Shown piece after piece: positions 28,497-38,693 of a DNA stretch of 64,000 nt (position 1 is the first letter of the stretch; every line of letters starts with the position of its first letter). The notes under the pieces were generated by a model. It ran no database searches. It was not told the DNA's origin and saw only the letters and a list, made by a program, of their open reading frames with translations. Origin of the DNA: Medakamo hakoo (lineage: Eukaryota > Chlorophyta > Trebouxiophyceae > Coccomyxaceae); contig CP089453.1 in assembly GCA_026636295.1 (NCBI GenBank), forward strand, positions 1,116,001-1,180,000, written 5' to 3'. Both the position numbers and the translations under genes were made by a program.

Positions 28497-30544
28497 TCAC
28501 CCCTTCCCCGCGCCTGGCGCAGCGCACTGCCAGCACGGCGCAAACACGCCGTCCGCCCGGACGCCCCGCACAATCGCGCCGACCGAGTAGTAGACGGACG
28601 CGGCCATGAAGGCCGTGCCCGCCGCCACCAGGACCCAGTTGGTCACGATGGCGGCGGGCCAGGCGATGGACGGCGGCACGACCCCGCCCAGCGTGGGTTG
28701 GAGGGGGGCGCCCGCCCGCGCGGCCGCACCCGCCGCGCCCCGCCGCCCGTACACCCAGTTGAACAGGGCGCACGGCACCAGGAACGAGAGCGCGGGAAAC
28801 GCCAGGGACGTCGTCAGCGCGTTGATGGCGCCGTAAAAGGGGAAGGCCAGGGCCAGGACCCAGACGAGCAGGGAGACGGGCAGGCGGGCCGCCATGCGCA
28901 CAGCGTACCGGCGCCACCCGCTCAGGCCTGCCAGCCGGCGACGGCGGGCGGCGGGCGGCGTCGGACGCGCCCGGCCCGGTCCCGCCTCCCCGCCGGGCGC
29001 GTCGGGCCCGCACCCCGGCCCGTGCAGGCCCACCGCGCGCTCCACGTAGTAGTACAGGGGCATGAGGACAAGGCCGAAGACGACGACCTGGTGCACGTTC
29101 ATCAGCCAGGCGGACGCGGAGCGCGCGGCCGACGGCGGGAGGACGCCGTACACCGAGTCCGCGCCCGCCAGCTTGCTCCCGAACGACGCCGCCGCCACGC
29201 CGGCGGGGACGATGGTCAGGGTCAGCACCCAGGCCTGGGCCAGGAGGTAGGCGGCGAGGAAGCGGGGCGACCCGCCCAGCGCGTCGAAGACTTCCATGCA
29301 GATGACGTGGCCGGACAGGGAGCCGACCATGATGGCCGCGCCCAGGAAAAAGTTGCGGGCGGACGCGGGGGTGGCCGGCGTCGGCGACGGGCGGGGGGAC
29401 GCATCCCTCGCAGCAGCGGCGGCGGCGCGGGAGGCGGCCACGATGTACCAGGCCGTGAAGGTCGTGCCTACCAGGGCGACGCCGTTGATGAGGCGCGTGT
29501 CGCGGTAGGACGGCACGGCCGTGAAGGCGAGCATGGCGCCGCCCCACGCCAGGGCGTACGTGCGCTTGGTCGCCGGCGCCCGGCCGCCGTGGCCGCCGCC
29601 GGCGTCCAGGGCCGCGTACGTGTTGGTGGCGCACGCCAGGATTTGGGCGACGGCGATGCCGAGCAGCGCGACGGCCGTCAGGACCTGGACGCCCGCCGCC
29701 GCGGCGGGCCAGCCCAGGCCCGCCACGACGTCGTGGTATTGGACGAGCCGATCAGTAGACGGAGCGTCCTCCTCAGGCGACGCGCGCCCGGGCGCCGGCG
29801 GCCGGCCGTCCTCAGCCGACGACCGCCCGCCCGCGGCGCCCGCGCCCGGCGACGCCCCGGTCCGCTGCTTGTGCTCCAGGTACAGCGCCAGCAGGACGTA
29901 CAGCGTCCACCCGCCGATGCAGATGGACGCGCAGGAGACGGCCATGCCGACGCCCATGCCCATGAGCCACACGGCCCGGGGCATGACGAGCATGATTTGG
30001 CCGATCTGCAGGCCGGCCACCAGCAGGACCGCATCCCAAAAGCCGGCCCGGCCCGACTGCAGGGGGGCGACGACGCAGAAGCTGGCGCACCGGCCCAGCC
30101 AGGAAGACGACGACGGTGGAGGGGAGGAGGAAGAGGCTCCGGCGCCCGCCGGTTTGAGCGGCCCTGTCCGGGTTTGGTGGGAGTGGGATGGGATGGTGGT
30201 AGGTGGTGGTGAGAGGCGCGCGCGGACGCGGGCGGAAGAAGAAACGCGGGCCCGAGCCGCCGCCGCAAATCGGCGGCGACAAGCGCCGGGAGATACTTGC
30301 CGCCGACGCACGTGGTCTCTACCACAGCACACACGACCTGGTCACCCACCGCCGTGCGGAGGAGCCGCGGCCGAGGCCACGATTGGATGTTAATTGCGAG
30401 CCAGGACGTGGCGGTTTTTTTTCCTCGTCCACTTTTTTTCCGCGTTTCGCGGGACCACCAGCCCTTCCCCCGCTCCACACCTTCTACATCCAGCGGCGCC
30501 CGCCCCGCCGGCCGACCAATCGGTGGTGGAGGCCCACCACCCAT
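28497..30544 (-). CDS. AUX1/LAX-like auxin influx carrier family protein (AAAP superfamily)
   Basis: The main exon, 28497-30163, encodes a polytopic membrane protein. A candidate first exon at 30346-30544 (MGGGPPPPIGRP) fits in phase through a GTGACC donor, giving 621 residues; this exon is the weak point. Matches to plant AUX1 run along the length: LLVAGLQIGQIMLVMPRAV, WTLYVLLALYLEH, VAQILACATNTYAALD, TTFTAWYIVAAS, SGHVICMEVFDAL, HQVVVFGLVLMPLYYY, ALAFPFYGAINALT and, at the C terminus, GVFAPCWQCAAP, which mirrors the plant ending with CYQC. About ten or eleven helices are present, joined by longer Gly/Ala/Pro-rich loops than in plants. Plant members import indole-3-acetic acid with protons at the plasma membrane; the substrate in this alga is not established. 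Confidence 0.82.
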
Positions 30545-30786
30545 TGCGAATCGGCTCGTATATTAGCGGGAGAGCGGCGAGCGAGTCGCGCTTTTGTTGT
30601 TTCCTTTTTCTTTTGTTTCGTCCTGTGGTGCGAGGGCAGAGGAAGAAGCGCACGCTCTCTCACAGCTGCTGCAGACCTCCCTTTTTTCTTCCCGCGTGCC
30701 TGCCTAACACGCAGACGCCGGCCGAGGCGCACGCGCGACCCACCCCCCGTGCCACACGGCATCTTTCCATTCACTCCGGCAGCGCC
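30545..30786. promoter_or_regulatory. Divergent promoter region, AUX1-like gene / RAB5
   Basis: A 242-base gap between two divergent starts. An AT-rich element TATATTA lies at 30559-30565 and a T-rich stretch at 30600-30625. Regulatory function is inferred from position only. Confidence 0.35.
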
Positions 30787-32049
30787 ATGGCCACCGAACC
30801 CATGCGCCAGGCCAAGCTGGTCCTGCTGGGCGACATGGGCGCGGGCAAGAGCTCGCTCGTCATCCGGTTTGTCAAGGGCCAGTACTTTGACCACCTGGTG
30901 CGTGGTTTACGGGCGTGTGTGTGTGTGGCCGCTCTCTGGGCACGGGCGGGTGTGGGAGGGAGGAGGGGTGGCGTGAAGGGCTGGCGGGCGGCAGAGGGAG
31001 GCATTGGCGCGCCCGCCATTCGCGCCCGCTGTCCTCGCCTTTGACGCGGGGCGCCAGGAGGTGTGCGGGGGTCTGCGGCTCGCTTTGGCCCGGCCTGGTG
31101 GACGTGACACGTCCCGCACCTCCCTCCAGACGCGCAAAAAGCTGTGCAAGAGGCCTCCTCCCTCGTCCGTCGCGCGACGGGAAAAAAGGCCCCGCGCCGA
31201 AAAACGACGGGCCGACCTTCATCTCCTTCAACCCCTCTCTCACACGCCCTTCCGTCCGCGCGCACAGGAATCCACGATCGGCGCCGCCTTCCTGACCAAG
31301 GCCATGCCCGAACACGGCGTCAAGTTTGAGATCGTACGTTTCTTGACGCGCGAGAGTGGGGAGGGAGGCAGAGAGAAGGGGAGAGAGAGGGGGGGCGCAC
31401 CCCCACCCCCACCCCCATCCCGTCTCATTCTCCATGCATTCCATCCGACTCTCCCCGCCAACAGTGGGACACTGCCGGCCAGGAACGGTACCACTCGCTC
31501 GCACCGATGTACTACCGCGGCGCGGCCGCCGCCGTCGTCGTCTACGACATCGCGTCCGCCGAATCCTTCGCCAAAGCGCAGGCCTGGGTGCGGGAGCTGC
31601 AGCGCCAGGGCGCGCCCGGCGCTGTGATCGCCCTGGCGGGCAACAAGGCCGACCTGGCGGGCGAGGCCCGGGCGGTGAGCGCGGACGATGCGCGGGCGTA
31701 CGCCGCGGACAACGGCCTGCACTTTTGGGAGACGAGCGCGAAAGTGAGCAACCAGGGGTGTGGGGTGGGGAGTGGAGGGGATGGGGTGGTGATGGGGTCG
31801 GGTGGTGTCGGTGCCTGTTCCCCTCACGGCGCGTCGAGCCCTCACCCACGCCCCACCCACGCCCCCAAACCGCAGACCGGCGACAACGTGGCCGAGCTGT
31901 TTGCCGACGTCGCGTCCCGCCTGCCACGCCCGACCGCGCCGGCCGGCGCGGGCGGCGGCGGCGCGCCGGGCACCACGCCCGCGCCCGCGCCCGGCCTCAC
32001 CCTGGACGCCGCCGCCCCGCAGCGGCCAGCCCGGTCGGCGTGCTGCTGA
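30787..32049 (+). CDS. RAB5: Rab5-family small GTPase (plant RABF2-like)
   Basis: Four exons (30787-30897, 31268-31333, 31465-31743, 31876-32049) give 209 residues. GTPase motifs are complete: [10 protein letters not shown] (P-loop), [11 protein letters not shown] (switch I, Rab5 type), [20 protein letters not shown] (switch II), GNKADL and ETSAK. The sequence [20 protein letters not shown] is the Rab5 signature. The C terminus ends SACC, a double-cysteine geranylgeranylation site, so this is the conventional prenylated form and not the ARA6 type. It should act in early or multivesicular endosome fusion. All junctions are in phase 0, with donors GTGCGT, GTACGT and GTGAGC. Confidence 0.94.
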
Positions 32050-32221
32050 GCTAGAGAGGGGCGTCCGTGGTCGGCGGGAGTGAGACAGCATTCTTTTGTG
32101 TGTTTTGCATCCTGTGCGTGCGCGGGCAAAGAGAGTAGGGATGGAGGGAGAGCGGGCAGAGCGGGTGGGTGAGTGGTGCAATGGAAAGAGAGTGGACGAC
32201 AAGCACAAACACTTCATGTAT

Positions 32222-33373
32222 CTACAGCGCCCACCACCCGTAGCTGGCCCGGTCGCCTAGGTCGTACGGGAAGGCGAGGGAGGAGCGGCCGGCCGCGGTC
32301 CATGCGGCGGCGGCGGCAGCCGCGGCGCTGTCCAAGCGGACGCCGGGGCGCCCGACCACGCCCACTGCGTTCGCCTGGCGCCGGACGCCCACCAAATAAG
32401 CCGGACCGCCCCTCACACTGGCGGCCCAGGCTTGAGTCGCGGACACGGCCGCGGCGCCTGGCCCACTCCCGTCTGGTTTCACGCAGAAAGTCGGCGGCTG
32501 CGTGCCTGCGCTGAAGCCGCGGCGGAGCAGGTCGATGGGGCCGGGCTTGGGCCCGGCGTGCAGGTTTTGCACGACCGCGCCGTGGGCGGGGTGGAGGGCG
32601 CTCGCCGCCGCGACGACGCCGCTGCCACCTGGCGTGCAGAAGGGCGGTGGCACGGCGTCGTCACCGTCGAACGCGTCGACGACCAGCAGGTCGACCGACC
32701 CGCGCGGCACGGTCGATTCCAGCACGGCCACGCCATCGCCCGCCACGACCTGCAGGTTGGGCGGGACGGCCTCGCCCGCCAGGCCCATGGCGGGCGCGGC
32801 CGCGAGCACGGAGGTGCAGAGCTCGACGCCGACGACGGCGGCGGTGGGGAACGCGGCCGCGAGGGCGTGAGGGATGGACCCGCCACCCACGCCCACGCAC
32901 AGAATGGACGGACGCCCGCCCAAGACTTCGGGCGGCATGGCGTCCAGCACAGCTGCCGCGCACGCGACGACGGACTTGACGTACTCAAAAGCCAGGGCGT
33001 CGGGGCGGGCGACCGCAGACGTGCCGCGGACGTCGACGAGCGCGACAGACTGCCGCGTCTCGCCAAACCGCAGGACACGCCACTCAGTGCGTGAGGAGCC
33101 GGGGAGCGGAGGCACGGACGACGCGTGGGCTGTGACAGTCACACGGCCATTGCCCACTGTGGACGCTTCAGAAAACACGATTCTGCCGTCGTCCCGCCCC
33201 CAGCCGCCGCCTTGGCTGCCATACCATTCCGGGCTGCGCTCCCAGGACGCCGGGTCGTCTGGCGTGGCGGCGACGCGGCCGACGCGCAAACGTACGACAG
33301 TACATCGCACCCTACAATGCTCAGGAGCTCTTAGTCCTGGCGCGCGGCGGGCCCGGGTGGGCGGCGGCCGCAT
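32222..33373 (-). CDS. Spermidine-synthase-fold SAM-dependent methyltransferase-like protein
   Basis: Single exon; the ATG at 33373 gives 383 residues starting MRPPPTRARRAPG, a possible organelle leader. SILCVGVGGGSIPHALAAAF is a glycine-rich SAM motif, followed by the acidic VVGVEL. VDLLVVDAFDGDDAVPPPF matches the motif of the METTL13-C/spermidine-synthase-like group. A catalytic Asp arrangement for aminopropyl transfer is not evident, so a methyltransferase or a non-polyamine role is more likely. It lies tail-to-tail with RAB5. Confidence 0.68.
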   Translation of the reverse strand: MRPPPTRARRAPGLRAPEHCRVRCTVVRLRVGRVAATPDDPASWERSPEWYGSQGGGWGRDDGRIVFSEASTVGNGRVTVTAHASSVPPLPGSSRTEWRVLRFGETRQSVALVDVRGTSAVARPDALAFEYVKSVVACAAAVLDAMPPEVLGGRPSILCVGVGGGSIPHALAAAFPTAAVVGVELCTSVLAAAPAMGLAGEAVPPNLQVVAGDGVAVLESTVPRGSVDLLVVDAFDGDDAVPPPFCTPGGSGVVAAASALHPAHGAVVQNLHAGPKPGPIDLLRRGFSAGTQPPTFCVKPDGSGPGAAAVSATQAWAASVRGGPAYLVGVRRQANAVGVVGRPGVRLDSAAAAAAAAWTAAGRSSLAFPYDLGDRASYGWWAL

Positions 33374-33746
33374 GGCCGACGATGGATGAGCGTGGGCGGC
33401 CAGGTCCCTGCGGTGAATTGGCAGTCGATCGTTTTTGCACGCCTGCGCCTCCGCCACAGAGGTTTCGATCCTCTCGCAGCACCTCGTGCCGGCGTCGGTC
33501 ACGCGCGCCGGGCACGATTTCAGGGCGCTGCCTGACCAGGCCCGGCGGACGTTTTTTTTTTTTTTCAAGTGAGAGACTACGCACCCGCGAGACTACGCGC
33601 CCGCGCCATCCAAAAAAACTGCTCACAGAATCGTCTTTACAAAAACGCACACACGAGCCACGCCCACGGGAGGAGGAAACAAAGAATCACAAAAGGGTGG
33701 AAAGCACGCCCACACACTCACACACATCCACACAATAAAAAAACAT
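33374..33746. other. Intergenic region between EXECUTER and the spermidine-synthase-like gene
   Basis: About 370 bases holding the 5' side of one minus-strand gene and the 3' side of the next. The most obvious feature is a run of 13 T at about 33550-33562. No coding sequence recognised. Confidence 0.4.
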
Positions 33747-36530
33747 TCATGCCGCCCCGCCGCCACCGGACCGCAGCACCGCCGCCGGGTCGTCCAGGGG
33801 CACGCGCGTGAGGAGGACCAGGTGGCGGCGGTCGCCCGGCCCCGCCCACACAAAGCCCAGGCCAGCGCCGCGGGTGACGGGCGCCCGCCCGCTAAACTCC
33901 AGGAGCTCGCCTTCGACGGCGCGTTCGCCGACGGGGCCAAACCCACGGGACGCGCGGCGGGACGCGGCGCTGAAGGCCAGGGCGCCCAGCCGGCCGGCGC
34001 GCGAGCGGCGGGCGCGGCCGCCACGGCCAGAGGTCGCCCGGCCGAGACCGTCCTCGTCCTCGTCGTCGTCCTCAAACCCCGCGCCCCAGGCCGCGCCCGG
34101 GTCTGTGCGAGACAGGTAGCCGACCGCCTTGTACCGTCCCCGGACGCCCAGCTCGGGCGGGTAGGCTTCAGCAGAGGGCAGGCGGCCGTCCCGGCCGACG
34201 GCCGCACGAAACACGACGCCGCGCGCGCGGCCGCCCGCGTCGGAAGCCAAGCGCACACCGACGACGGTGTCGGCGCTGGCTGGCCAGGCATGTCCTGACG
34301 ACGGCGAGGCAGAGGAGGACGCGGACGACGCACGTTCCTCGGCCGTCTCGCGGCGGACGAGCACCAGCTCCGGGCCCACGCCACCAAACGCGGCCAGGTA
34401 GATGCCCGTGTACGGGTCGGCCGGCCGCGTCAGCGCCGCCGGGTCCAGGCGTTCATACGTCGTCGACCCCGTCAGGCAGGGGGAGGATGCCACAGCGTCG
34501 GCCGTGACGCGGGCGCCCGGCCCCAGGGCGCCGGCGACGGTCTCGCGGACGGCGCCCGCGACTTCGGCGGGGGACGCGCCTGGGGACGCGTCGAGCGCCG
34601 CGCGGGACGCACGCACGGCCGCCCGCGCCACGTCGGCGGCGGCGCGGACAAGCGCGTCCTCCTCCTCCTCTGACACGGCGTCGACGGCGTCGGACAGCGC
34701 CGTGAGGGAGGCAGTGCCGTCATCGTCATCGTCGTCTTCGTCGTCGTCGCTGACATCCTCGTCGCTCGACGCAAACGACAGGCGCGAGACGGCCGGCGTG
34801 CTCGGGTCGCCGTCCTCGGCCGTCGGCCTCGCCCGCGCCAGCGCCGCGGCCGACGCGACGACAGTAAACTCGTCCGACGCGGTGACCGCGCCGGCGGCCG
34901 CGCCCGCGGACGCGCCCTCCACGGCCAGCGTGAACTTGTCGGGCGAGTGCCAGGCGAGGGCCGCGCGCGCGCGCGGCACCGACACCCACCCGCCCGTCTC
35001 CGGGTCGACGCCCGAGCCGGCGAGCAGGGCGTCGGCGACGGCGGCCAGCGCCGCCTGGCGCGCGTCGTCCGCAGAGGTGGAGGCAGACGCGGCGGAGCCG
35101 CCGTCGGTGTCCGCGGGATCGCGGCCGTGCGGCTCGTCGTCGCCCTCCGAGTCTGTCTCATCATCGTCGAGCGACGCGTCGTCGCCCGCGACGGAAAACA
35201 TGACCAGCCGGTCGGCGGGGCGGCGCCGGCGCCGGTGCCGGCGGCCTGCCGTGCTTGCTTCGTCATCCTCGCCGTCCGAGTCGGGGGCGAAGCCGTCGGA
35301 GGCGTCGCCTTCCGCGTCTTCTGCGCCTGGCGCGGATGATGCCTCCGCACCGCCCGTGCGCCCGCCCGACCGGCCGCGGCCACCCCACCGGCGCCGCCGC
35401 CCGCGCGTCTCGCCGCGGCCACGGGCGCCGAGCTCCTCGTCGTCACCGTCCACCTCGTCCTCTCTGTCCTCGTCCTCGTCGTCCAGCTCGTTCTCGATGG
35501 AGATGTGGAACGCGGCGGCCGCGGGCAGGACGGCGGCCGTGGACTCGAGGTGCGCGACCAGCGCCGCGGGCTCTTCGTCGGCAGCGGCGGCGGGGGAGGC
35601 GGGCGGGCGGCGCGCCTCGCCGCCTGCCTCCTTCACCCGCCGGTCGCGGACGTACCACTCCAGGACGGGGTGGCCCGCCTCCTCGAACGCGGCGGTCATG
35701 GCGGAGGCGGGCGGCGACCCACCCAGGCGGCGCTGTGGCTGCTGCGCCGGCCGCCGGCCGTCGTCACCCCCGTCGTCGTCGGACGACGAGGCGCCGGCGT
35801 CCAGGCCAAAGTCACCCCACCCAGCGGCTTCAGCGACATCGGACGCGCGGAAGAGCAGGCCGGCGTACCGGCCGTACTCGGGCGCGATGCGCAGCAGGTG
35901 GCCGGCCGGGTCGGCCGGCGTCGGCCCGGCCGCCCACCAGCCCACCAGCCCCGCCCCGCCCGCGTCGCGCAGGGCGGCCGCGGACGCGTAGTCTTCCGTG
36001 GCGAGGGCGCGGTGCAGGGCCGAGCCCACCGCGCGCACGGCGTCGCGGGACGCCAGGCCGACGGCGGTGGCGTGGGCGGCCGCGGCGGCGGCGTAGTCTT
36101 CCACCGCCGCCGCGTCGTCGCGCGCGGCCGCCGCTTCGGCCGCCAGCTCGGCCATGGCGTCGGTGGCCGCAAAGTGCGCCTGCCAATCGTCCCAGGGCGT
36201 GGAGGTGGCAGGCAGCGGGGCGGCAGGCGTGGATGGCGCCAGCGCGGGCGGCGGCGGCGCGGCGCCCGCAGCGCGCGCGGCGGGGGTGGTGGCCAGAGAC
36301 GTGCCCGGCCGAGCCGCCGCGCCCGTGGGCGGACCAATCGGTTCCGTCTTCACGCCGACGGGCCAGCCGCCCGTCCCGCCGCCGCCCCCTACAATGGACG
36401 ACTCATCGCCCGCCGGCGGTGGTTGGGGCGCGGCACCGGGGGGCGTCGCGCGCAGCGGGCGCAGCGGCGTGCGCGGCGCGAGCGGCCGGCGCCCAGCGGC
36501 GGTCGAACACCGCAGAGACGAGGCGCGCAT
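33747..36530 (-). CDS. EX: EXECUTER-like plastid singlet-oxygen signalling protein
   Basis: Single exon of 927 residues, larger than plant EX1/EX2 (about 650-690). The leader MRASSLRCSTAAGRRPLAPR is a good chloroplast transit peptide. The EXECUTER core near residues 115-240 is clear: WDDWQAHFAATDAMAELAAE, a UVR-like [53 protein letters not shown] and IAPEYGRYAGLLFR. The C-terminal domain contains YERLDPAALTRPADPYTGIY, and the segment GAGLGFVWAGPGDRRHLV lies close to the end. Between them lies a long Asp/Glu/Ser/Ala-rich stretch, which explains the extra length. Plant EXECUTERs at thylakoid grana margins sense singlet oxygen and are cleaved by FtsH. That role is assumed here. Confidence 0.87.
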   Translation of the reverse strand: MRASSLRCSTAAGRRPLAPRTPLRPLRATPPGAAPQPPPAGDESSIVGGGGGTGGWPVGVKTEPIGPPTGAAARPGTSLATTPAARAAGAAPPPPALAPSTPAAPLPATSTPWDDWQAHFAATDAMAELAAEAAAARDDAAAVEDYAAAAAAHATAVGLASRDAVRAVGSALHRALATEDYASAAALRDAGGAGLVGWWAAGPTPADPAGHLLRIAPEYGRYAGLLFRASDVAEAAGWGDFGLDAGASSSDDDGGDDGRRPAQQPQRRLGGSPPASAMTAAFEEAGHPVLEWYVRDRRVKEAGGEARRPPASPAAAADEEPAALVAHLESTAAVLPAAAAFHISIENELDDEDEDREDEVDGDDEELGARGRGETRGRRRRWGGRGRSGGRTGGAEASSAPGAEDAEGDASDGFAPDSDGEDDEASTAGRRHRRRRRPADRLVMFSVAGDDASLDDDETDSEGDDEPHGRDPADTDGGSAASASTSADDARQAALAAVADALLAGSGVDPETGGWVSVPRARAALAWHSPDKFTLAVEGASAGAAAGAVTASDEFTVVASAAALARARPTAEDGDPSTPAVSRLSFASSDEDVSDDDEDDDDDDGTASLTALSDAVDAVSEEEEDALVRAAADVARAAVRASRAALDASPGASPAEVAGAVRETVAGALGPGARVTADAVASSPCLTGSTTYERLDPAALTRPADPYTGIYLAAFGGVGPELVLVRRETAEERASSASSSASPSSGHAWPASADTVVGVRLASDAGGRARGVVFRAAVGRDGRLPSAEAYPPELGVRGRYKAVGYLSRTDPGAAWGAGFEDDDEDEDGLGRATSGRGGRARRSRAGRLGALAFSAASRRASRGFGPVGERAVEGELLEFSGRAPVTRGAGLGFVWAGPGDRRHLVLLTRVPLDDPAAVLRSGGGGAA

Positions 36531-37757
36531 TGGGGGTCAATGAAACAAATAAACGCCGGGATCAAGGGCGCGGGGATGTGTCGAGGCCTTGACTGTGAGC
36601 GTGGGTGGGAGGGAGGTCGGGCGTGAGCCAGGCGGGATGGCGGAAAAAACGAGCGGTGCCGGCGCCACCCAATTTTTTCCTTTGCGGCGCAGTTTCTGTT
36701 TGCGCGGTCGCGCGGGCGACGGTGGCAAGGGAGTGCAGGCGAAATGGCCGCCCTAAATGCCATGTGGAGGCCACTGACTAGGCAGCAGTGGCCAATCTGG
36801 AGACAGGAGATACCGCGAACGCCCCGGCCTGGCGGCGAGAATAAACGCTCTCGGTGCTCGTCTTCCCGGCTTGCGCGCTCGCGCGACCGCCGCAATTTTG
36901 TGCGGGCGCGAGACGCGAGGGTTCCCGGGACGCGGGCAGGCCGCGGACGCTCTCTGAGAGCGACCAGCACACACGCCCTCACCTGGGATGCGACGCGCAC
37001 GGAATGCGGGGCGTGCGAGCGGGCGGCGCGGTCCGCTTTTTCCCACGCCCTCTCTCTCTGTCTCGGGCCGTTGGGAGGTGTGGTTGCGGCCGCGCCGCAA
37101 CAGCGCACGCAACCTCTCCAACACTACCACCACCTGACTCGTTTCCGCCGCTCTCCCGCAGCTTTTGCTTTTTTGTGTGTCATTCATCAGTAACAACGTC
37201 CGGAAAAAAAGGCTCGCATGCATGGTCATTCACAGTGATAGTTCCGGCGGGGGGGGCCTCTCTTCCCCCGTCTCTCTTTCTCTAGGTGTTGCTCGCGCTC
37301 GCGCTCTCTGTTTTTTGTTCTTTTTTGGTTTCTGCTGGCTGCCTCGTCCTGGGGAAGAAGAAAAAGTTTTCTATTTGTTTTTTTTTGGCATCTCGGTAGG
37401 GCGTGCGCACGCGCGCGCGGTCATCGTCGTCGCGGCTGAGACCTGCCCGCCCCCCCCGGATGAGGGGAGGAGGGGCAAGGCGTCAGGGGGCGGGTGACGG
37501 GAAAAAAGGTGGTTTTTGGTCGCGTCGGCCAGGCTTCGGCGGACGGCCAGTTTCGTCTTGGAGGCAGCGCGCACGCACACGCGGTCGCAGGTGGGGACGG
37601 CTCAGCAGCAGCGGGGTGGTGTTGTTGGGGGAGTGGCGCGCGCAGAGGAGAGGGCGGGGGTGTGGTTTTTCGACCCGGGTGTGCAAAAAAGGCAAGGCAG
37701 GGTGGCCGGGCGTTTCCGCCGCCCGAAAAAATGGGGAGAATGGCGGCGCCCACTCCA
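36531..37757. other. Non-coding stretch upstream of EXECUTER and downstream of the PAM2 gene
   Basis: About 1.2 kb with no recognisable gene. It has several A/T tracts (36648-36684 region, 37205-37212, 37376-37389) and a T-rich, less GC-rich part at 37295-37400. Short open frames on both strands have no family resemblance. It probably holds the EXECUTER promoter and the PAM2-gene 3' UTR. Confidence 0.4.
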
Positions 37758-38693
37758 TCAAGAAGCCACCGCGACCGTCGCCATACCTGCCAGGGCCGCG
37801 TCCGCCGCGTCGGCGGCCGCCATTTCCGCTTCCTGCGCTTCGTCGGCCAGCTCGGCGTCCACGAGCGCGGCCACCCATGCGTCGCAGGCCTCCATTTCTT
37901 CCAGGTCTTCGGGGGTGGGCTCGGTCTGTTTGGATGGGGGTGGGGCGGGAGGGGAGGGGCGGCGTGCGTCAGGGTGACAGGGCGCAGAGGCCACACACAG
38001 AGGGGAGGGGTGTGTGGGAGGGGTGTGGGGCGCTTCCACGGCACGTTTCGCCCGAAAGGGCGACGAGGCGTTGCGCGGGGAGAGATTGCGGGACGCTGCG
38101 CCCGGGCAGCGCCCGGGGTCCGGCAGCTCGCCAGCCCCCCACCGCCCTTGCCAAGGCCGTGTAGAGGCTGACCGCGTCGGGTCGAGCGTGTGAGGACGAG
38201 GTCGGTGGGCCGCGGCGCGGCGCACACCAAAACACGGACGCCCCCCATGGCTCCGTGGGGGACGAAAGCCCCAAAACGGGCTGCACCGTCAGGGTGCAGC
38301 CATGCAGCCACACGCGTCCGCCCTCGGACAGAGTCCGCCAGGGCGCTCTCAACGCCCGCGAGGAGTCGCACGCATGGCGGAAGCCGTCCGAGCCGCGGGG
38401 CGACGGGCGCCTTCTGCTTAGCTGCGCCTTGTGCCCTCGTCGCGACATTCCGCAGCCCGCGCACACGCGCGGTCAGAGGGTTGGGAGCCAGCCCACAGCA
38501 CCAGCGGGACACAGTCACGCGTGATACGTCCAACGAGCGAGAACCGAGAGTTTCGGGAGGCGTGCCCGGCCGACACGGCGACCAGGTCACAGCGTGCAGG
38601 GAAAAGAAATGGCAAACACGGAAACAAACGCACGTCCAACCAGTCTTCGACGACCGCAGTGGCGGGGACAAAAGGTTTGGCGTCTGGGTTCAT
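37758..38693 (-). CDS. Small PAM2-motif protein (poly(A)-binding-protein interactor, ERD15/CID-like)
   Basis: Two exons are proposed: 38634-38693 and 37758-37925, giving 75 residues. The first encodes MNPDAKPFVPATAVVEDWLD, in which NPDAKPFVPA matches the PAM2 consensus that binds the MLLE domain of poly(A)-binding protein. It ends at a GTGCGT donor in phase 0. The second begins after AAACAG and encodes TEPTPEDLEEMEACDAWVAA followed by an acidic Ala/Glu helix. Plant ERD15/CID1-like proteins also place PAM2 at the N terminus followed by a short acidic, Trp-containing region. The intron (708 nt) is longer than usual here. An alternative is a further splice after DAALAG (donor GTATGG) into an exon near 37560. 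Confidence 0.5.

Noticed and set aside
36744-37193. Plus-strand frame starting near 36744
   Set aside because: No family similarity, a composition of random GC-rich sequence, and it lies in the EXECUTER upstream region.
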